Assembly: GCA_930367205.1 (NCBI GenBank)
Contig: OV884013.1
Span: 121,621,827-121,685,826 of the forward strand
From: Acanthosoma haemorrhoidale
Taxonomy: Eukaryota; Arthropoda; Insecta; Hemiptera; Acanthosomatidae
Direction of reading: 5' to 3'
DNA length: 64,000 nt
Shown: positions 58,039 to 64,000 of the stretch, piece by piece
Numbering within the stretch: the stretch's first letter is position 1
Layout of the letters: every line of letters starts with the position of its first letter
Translations under genes and position numbers: made by a program
Notes under the pieces: generated by a model
What the model saw: the letters and a program-made list of their open reading frames with translations, nothing else
Databases searched by the model: none
Told to the model about the DNA's origin: nothing

Positions 58039-60502
58039 AATTGTGTGAAGATATGTATGACCAACTAACTAAAACCCGTTCTGTTAATCTAAAATCAAGA
58101 TTCGTTGTAGTCGTGGAATGATAGATGCTTTCTTGTGAATAATGCACACTGCGCAGCTACAGACACATTCCCTGGTTATGATATTTTGCCACAGTTACAA
58201 TAAATAAATGGTATGGGTTCTGGGAATAACAATTAGAACCATTTTCTCTAAATAGATTTCAAACAAAGGTTTTTGGTTATGATAGTCATTTTATTTTACC
58301 TGATACATACTAGGGAGTTATTAATTTTAAACTATATTTTGAAAATTTATCATATTAGATACATATGGACGGTCGAGGGCCTACGTCATACTTGTGTTTG
58401 TAGCCTCACATGTGAGGGTTTAATGTTTATAATTTATATGGCTAGTGTATATGTTTTATTATGCAGGGATGTAAATGACTGAGGCTATTAGTGTAACAGG
58501 TGAGAGAGTGGGCGGCCTAGAGGAGGATGGCCACAGGCCCTTATCGAGCCGACCCACACCTTGCTGACATATGGAAATCGCTGTCCTTTGCCCTTCCTGA
58601 ACACACGCCACCTGCTTGTAGTCCTCGCTAAATGTATTCCCTTATGTATGTAAAATGTATTTATCGTCCAATTTGCTTAATTCAACAGCCCTAACGCGCC
58701 TGCCTCTGACTTAGGTAAAGTACTTTTTACTTTTCGCTTAGTCCTTTAAGTTTTTTTCATTAGAAATTCCATTTTCTTTAACTTGAAGAACCCATTTAGG
58801 AGGCTTATAAGCAAACAGGTCTTCAAGAATCGGATGCTTTCTACTTACAAATCGCAACTCTCTCTCTCTCCTTGTAAAAGAAATATTTTTTTAACATTGA
58901 ACGGTTCAATAAGAACAATGCCTGATTTCGGCAACTATTATCAAATGTAAGCTCATATTTTCAGTAGTTATGTTTAGAAGATTATTTGGGCGTCTATGTT
59001 TCGGGTTAACATAAAATGATCCGTAATATTGCTTTAAAGACTGCAGTGTACCAATACTCTTCGAATCCAGTCCTTCCGATCCAGAATATTACCTAACTTA
59101 CCTCCCATTAGCAAGACTTCCATTCCCGTCTCCCTGACCAGTCTAATCCCTATATATGTACTAACGCTCCCCATCCCTGACATCCCTTTGGGTCGTACCT
59201 AAGGCTGAGGTAGCCTCGAGAACTCCTAAAGCCAACTTGAATGTTGTTTAATGTCAGCTCTGTGCTATAATATGACCAATGAAGTGGTTTTGGCTAATGA
59301 GCATTTCCCCCTTCGAAAAGTAACAAGACCGTGAAGTACTGCTTAAAATTGATCATATTGACGAATCAAATATGTAAATATGTTGACAAAAATTACAATT
59401 ATATTTTTTTCTTTTGTATATTGAAAACATAGTCATACCGATAGCTTCACGGCCGTACTTCATGGCGCAGGTAGATTTATGCTATGCATGTTTGACCCAG
59501 TATTCGTACCTAGTTTACGAAAAAGAATTATATATTTAAGTAAGTGGCAAGCATAGAGGCGCCAATTCTGAAAAGACAGTACAAAAATGTACAAAATACT
59601 AAGATTCACTATGATGCTCAGAAGCATTTCAGGATGTGTGACAATTTTATGACAATTTGAGGTATTATTGTTCGAGGGTTGGCTTGTGAAGCCCATGCCT
59701 AAATTTTGGGCGATCACTTATTCTGTTCTAGTAATATAAGAAGCCTCCACAAAGCCAAAAACCCTTTCATTCTCTTTTGCAAGTAAGCTTTATGTGGTAT
59801 CTTTAGAAGAAATGAAGAGGTGTAGAATAGGAAATAAATAACAGGACCCAGGTGTGCCGGCATCAAAGTGTTTTTGTACAAATCACGGGTAAATTATTTC
59901 GGGATTTAATTGGTACTATTAGTGGAAACTGAGTAGGTGTCTAAAACCAAAACTGAATTCTCAAAAAAATATTTGTACCGCATATTCCCACTTTTCTTAA
60001 AAAGGAAACGGGTTGGGAAATACTGTTACTCGAAAAAGATCATCTCAGCGAATACCAGTTTTCTTCGAATCAAAATTTTAATTGCGTAATTGAAAGATAA
60101 TTGAAGATTCCGCTTTTGATTGCTGTCATTAACCACCGCTTCGTGGGAGTTGTTTTTTGCCGCCAGAAACGGTTCTTGACTAACGGGTGAAGGAGATGGC
60201 AATTTTGTTTTGTACCACATTCCAGATACCTTCCCAGTTTGATACACCCACAATGCAATCAAAACGTAATGACCGGTTATAAAATTACCCGTTTCATAAT
60301 ATCTCGCTCTCGAATAGGTTTCTGTTAATTTCTTATAGCGTCTTAATGTTTATTTCCATCGATGTTATTGCGATTATTTATGCTATAAATATTGACTGTG
60401 CACTTTTACAGCACCTCCAAACTCCTCGACTGGATACCAGTGAAAATAGGTTTATGTTTCATTTGGCTAACAATTATTATTCATTAGTTAAGGACTTAGG
60501 CT
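58039..60502. other. unassigned DNA
   Basis: 59040-59300 is GC-richer. On the minus strand it holds an ATG frame of 27 codons (MSGMGSVSTYIGIRLVRETG) ending at a GTAAGT. It also carries a GGCTAATGAG word like repeat Y, so it may be an old repeat. Otherwise nothing recognised. Confidence 0.3.
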
Positions 60503-61117
60503 AAAAAGACAAGAACTAAACAGACGCTTTGGACAACTGTACAGACTACTTTGAAGGACATCCCATCTCTCAATAGAAAATAAATTACTAACCTACAAAG
60601 TTATACTTAAGCTAATCTGGACATACGGAATAGAGCTATGGTGGACAGCAAAAAAGTCGAACATCAAGCGTATCAAATACTTTCAATCAAAAGTCCTGAG
60701 AACAATAGTAAATGCCCCTTATTACATCAGCAACAACCGTTCATAGCGATCTTAACATACCCTACATTCTTGAACTCATCCCTTCCTAGTTCATGAAATT
60801 TCATAGTAACCTATCCAACCACCCTAATTTCCTAGCACAGTCATTGCACTGCACCACTCATTCCTATAATCCTCCTCGGAGATTAAATCGGCAGTGGCCT
60901 CGTGACCTACTATAAATAAGTGACATTGGAAGCCTTGTCAATGGCCAGCTTCTCTAATCATGTCCTGAGCGTATGTGGCTCTCGCGCTCTTCGCCAGCCT
61001 CCACTGGCTCGTATCCGGTGACGCGGCTGACGGAGGAGCGTGGAAGACTTCTCAAGACTCCTTCGCAAACGAGAGAGGTGACAACCATGTGGATTTGGGA
61101 GGTCTCTGGGCTATTTC
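60503..61117 (+). mobile_element. F2 non-LTR retrotransposon fragment
   Basis: Plus-strand F2 from LKRQELNRRFGQLYRLL through the IWTYGIELWWTA-equivalent and KVLRTIVNAPYYISN to the ORF end. About 180 bases of the 3' UTR follow, to GGAGGTCTCTGGGCTATTT, where homology stops before the tail. There are several indels, and no TSD. Confidence 0.8.
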
Positions 61118-61638
61118 ATCGCCTTATATTTTTCAATAATCATTTTGTTGATTTTATCCAAGGTAAATTTCTCGAAATTATGAAATCGTCTGAAAAGTCT
61201 TCTTCGTGGCCATGACTTTTTCATTTTTTATTTCTTTGAGAATAGCTTGATCTTAATAAAGTTTCTATCCGTAAAAGCCAATTTCAAAGTAAAATTATGA
61301 AAACTTTTCCTCTATTATAATATCTCACTATGCAATAACAGCATTCCTTTTTATAAGTTGAGGGAAACCAAAAAAATAAGCACAACTCCACGAGTTTTTT
61401 TGCCCCCAACGCAATAGAAGCTTTATAGGCTGAGAAATTGAGATTGCTACATTTTTTTTCGTTTTTGCACCAAACTGTTATTACATAAGATGTGGCATGT
61501 ATATCAAAAGGTTGAAAATGGAGCTTTCTCCTTCTTATTGCAAACCCTTCAATTTTAAACTGTTATTGTCATTATTATTACTTTATTTCGTCTTTATGCT
61601 ATATATTCATGTTATAAATACATTAATGTATGTTTCAG
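61118..61638. other. putative intron sequence before the collagen-like exon
   Basis: AT-rich with no repeat recognised. It ends in a T/A-rich tract and TGTTTCAG acceptor. Confidence 0.4.
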
Positions 61639-61700
61639 GACCACCTGGGAAGAGAGGGAAGCGAGGGAAGAAGGGAGACACAGGGGAACCAGGACCAGCT
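61639..61700 (+). CDS. collagen-like internal exon
   Basis: TATGTTTCAG precedes 62 bases that end exactly at a GTGAGTATA donor. In phase (two bases, then 20 codons) it reads PPGKRGKRGKKGDTGEPGPA. With the preceding split codon N|GA this makes GPPGKRGKRGKKGDTGEPGPA, an uninterrupted Gly-X-Y repeat of seven triplets with a strongly basic start. Triple-helical domains with clusters of KRGKRGKK are typical of transmembrane or secreted collagens and of collagen-plus-olfactomedin proteins (colmedin/gliomedin); I cannot choose between these. The upstream intron is phase 1 and the downstream one phase 0. The next exon, which should open with a glycine codon, is not visible before the window ends. The continuous ORF across the site is intron read-through and not the real protein. 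Confidence 0.72.
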
Positions 61701-62239
61701 GTGAGTATAATCATTAAATATTTACATGTGCTTTCGTAGGTGTTGGCATCGCCTTTTTGGAATATATATATATATTTTTTTTAATTCACAGTAGATGTCT
61801 GTTTGAGATTTTTTTATTTATTTTTCGTTTTGTAGTTAGCCCTAAAGTGCCAGTAAAATGTAACTGATGTTATTAATTAATTATTGTCTTGGGTTGTTCG
61901 AGTAGAAGTCACAGAGTTTACAGAATCTTTAAAAACTAATCAATGTAAACCACTTTACGATTCCAAAATATTTCTGGGTTTTTCTTTTGGCTATATTCTA
62001 AAAAAAAAACACCTATGTGTACTAAATCTAAAAACCTATCTGATTTTCCATAGTAAAACGTCAATTTCTGAGTTAAATTTAAATCAAATTTAGAAATAAC
62101 TTTAGTCTTCTATTCTGCCGACATGTGTGCAAATAAAAAATTAAATAAATAAACTTGATAGGTGAGTAAGGTGGCTACAGCAAATATGCTTGTTGGAAAA
62201 ACACACCACTAGGATAGAAATGAGTGGCCTAAGAGACAA
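61701..62239. other. putative intron sequence after the collagen-like exon
   Basis: AT-rich, with a short (TA)n run at 61763-61774. Nothing else recognised. Confidence 0.4.
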
Positions 62240-62850
62240 AACGTGAACCTTGGGGAAAAGAATGTTCGTAACGACCCCTTAGTTGAACGAGAGAAAATCA
62301 TCTTTCCTCCACTGCATACAAAGCTGGGTCTTGATGAAAGGCTCTTGATAAGAACGGATCATGCTTTAGACATAAAGGGAGAAAAATGCCTCGTTTCAGT
62401 ACGGAAAAAATTAAAGCAGGGATATTCGACGCCCCACAAATAAGACGACTCATTAAGGATCCTGCCTTCGTAAATTCGATGAATGAGGCTGAGCGAAAAG
62501 CCTGGAATCAATTTGTTGCTGTACTCGGAAATTTTCTAGGCAAACGCAAAGCCGAAAACTCTGGTGAACTGGTAAACGAGGTGCTTAACAGTTTCAAATC
62601 CCTTGGGTGTAACATCAGTATTAAGGTACACTAGTTACACACACACTTAGACAGCTTTCCTGAAAATTTAGAAGACACCAGTGAGGAACAAGGTGAAAGA
62701 TTTCACCATGATATTAAAGCTACGTAGGCCAGCTACTAAGGAAGATGGGATACGCACATGATGGCAGATTACTACTGGAGTTTAAAAAGGGACTGTTCTA
62801 AAATGCATTCAAGAAGGTCACGGAAAAGAAGCTTCCCAAGTGTTCAGTGA
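62240..62850 (+). pseudogene. relic of a repetitive arthropod protein family
   Basis: The first frame reads NDPLVEREKIIFPPLHTKLGL. After a frameshift near 62385 the next reads PRFSTEKIKAGIFDAPQIRR, LIKDPAFVNSMNEAERKAWN, NFLGKRKAENSGELVNEVL and SLGCNISIKVH. Beyond a stop at 62632 the same frame continues through HTHLDSFPENLEDTSEEQGE, RFHHDIKA and GRWDTHMMADYYWSLKRDC, with two more stops, to 62850. I know this block (LPPLHIKLGL, then EEQGERFHQDI and MMADYCWSL) as a high-copy uncharacterised protein of arthropod genomes, probably transposon-borne. Its function is unknown to me. With one frameshift and three stops it is dead. It sits in the putative intron downstream of the collagen-like exon, on the same strand. 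Confidence 0.75.
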
Positions 62851-64000
62851 CTAGTTGGTTTCATCGATGACTTTTCCTCTTTCTTTGTACGTAATAAAAT
62901 TTGTATGATATAATAAAAAAAATTCCGTCTTTAGTTTTTTTTTATTTGATCCATGGATTACATAGATAAAATGTTATATCTTAGAAATTTGAGCTTCTTG
63001 GAAATAAAGTAATGCCATATTGGAATTGAGAGCATCGAATTCATACGAATTCAGCTCCAAATACTCCGGCACCCAAACACCTGTTGGCCTGTGTTATACT
63101 TATGGTCTCTCCGTGAGTTTTATTGAATCGAGCAAATTTTCGGTGAGAAAAACACCGATAAAATATAAAATGATTATCCACATATTAATTGGACTCTTGT
63201 AAATTAAATTATATATTTACATAAATAAGATATGCCCTCAATTTTTTAATATATAAACATATAAATACAAGTCTATAATTATAAGTACAACATACCATTG
63301 CCTGATTTATGAAATTTCAAGTGAAGTGTGATGCATTACACAATTAGGGCTTTTTAAAGGCTATTTTTATAATATTCCGCTAAAGAACCAACACATATTA
63401 TTAATCAGGACTTTGTCATCTTTAAATTTGATACCATATCTAATATGATATTAAAATATTTAATTTTTAATTACAAGTATTTTATAATTTATAATTGACC
63501 CTTTATATACTTATAAGGTTGCTCTTGCGTGTACACTAAAACTTTCTGGTCAAAAGCCATCCCTCTACATGAAATGGGAGCTATAAAAACAATTCAAATT
63601 CACGGAAGTTTTAACGATACGTTATTGTAGTTAGGTTATACTATTGTTAGTTTATAACTAAGCAGATATTAATAATTAATAGTTATTAATCAACGACAAC
63701 AAGACTAACTTGATATCCTCTTTAATACGACCCTGCCTCTAAAAACAAACACTTTTTGATTACATTGTGTCAACAAACATTCTAGTGACAGTTACATTAT
63801 TCTTTGTAATTACAATTGGAAAAACTAATTACATATTGTTAATGAGACGGGGCTATATCGTTTTTAATTTGAAACCCTATTCAAAAATATATTTGTTTTT
63901 TTTTAAATTGATATTTTTCTTTATTATCAGAACTAAGCCTACCGTCTTGGTTCTTTTCGGGAAAACGGGTCTTCAATTTTGATACACTGAGCTCACAAGA
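62851..64000. other. unassigned AT-rich DNA
   Basis: No gene or known repeat. The 60-codon frame at 63020-63202 contains a possible GTGAGT donor at 63112. All three frames before it are open, so it carries no information. Confidence 0.3.

Noticed and set aside
63020..63202. Exon candidate before GTGAGT at 63112
   Set aside because: All three frames are open, the acceptor tract is weak, and none continues the Gly-X-Y pattern required after the collagen-like exon in phase 0.

Overview
This window is animal nuclear DNA, AT-rich and intron/intergenic in character. It has no bacterial-style gene packing, no CRISPR array, and I saw no tRNA or rRNA gene. The repeats (5'-truncated jockey-type non-LTR retrotransposons, mariner elements, and a TIR family with a WFQQDGATCH-type transposase) and the long introns point to an insect. 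A large-genome hemipteran such as a leafhopper, planthopper or bug is my best guess, inferred from transposon style alone.

Host genes. The only well-supported host exon is a 62-bp collagen-like exon at 61639-61700 on the plus strand (Gly-X-Y repeats, good acceptor and GTGAGT donor). A second candidate exon on the same strand at 45750-45802 ends in the phase that exon needs and would supply the first base of its leading glycine codon. If both are real, most of the window is intron of one secreted or membrane collagen-like gene (colmedin/gliomedin or a transmembrane collagen are possible). Further weak mini-exon candidates lie at 12146-12182, 24462-24498 and 36951-36977. A GC-rich island at 52260-53030 carries a TATA box, an initiator at canonical spacing and a CRE, all on the minus strand; it may be a promoter or a solo LTR.

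Mobile elements. (1) Three non-LTR families, called here F1, F2 and F3, are present as about 20 dead, mostly 5'-truncated 3' ends. Several have clear target-site duplications (2991/3699, 5200/5765, 29188/29580, 34837/35274, 35972/36536, 53075/53972). F1 and F3 share a 3' UTR hairpin. (2) A TIR DNA transposon family (M; ends GGGTGTCCCAGAATTAA) has five full-span copies at 7.1, 21.3, 31.3, 41.2 and 47.2 kb. All lack the middle of the transposase, and three share the same deletion junction, so a defective copy was amplified. A sixth internal scrap at 26.5 kb sits between two copies of a 49-bp host sequence. (3) Two mariner (irritans-like) deletion derivatives lie at 11.5 and 20.0 kb. (4) Two short retroposed repeats, X and Y, have two copies each; one copy of X carries a nested insertion, and one copy of Y is nested inside F1. 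(5) A decayed open frame at 62.2-62.85 kb belongs to a repetitive arthropod protein family.

Tandem repeats include a 330-bp GA tract (17.3 kb), a 35-bp minisatellite of about 560 bp (57.5-58.0 kb), an exact 3 x 32-bp array (50.4 kb), a 24-bp repeat (19.2 kb) and several microsatellites. The remaining sequence, including roughly 17.9-19.9, 22.2-25.3, 26.8-29.2, 29.6-31.3, 36.6-38.3 and 54.0-57.4 kb, is AT-rich DNA in which I recognise no gene.
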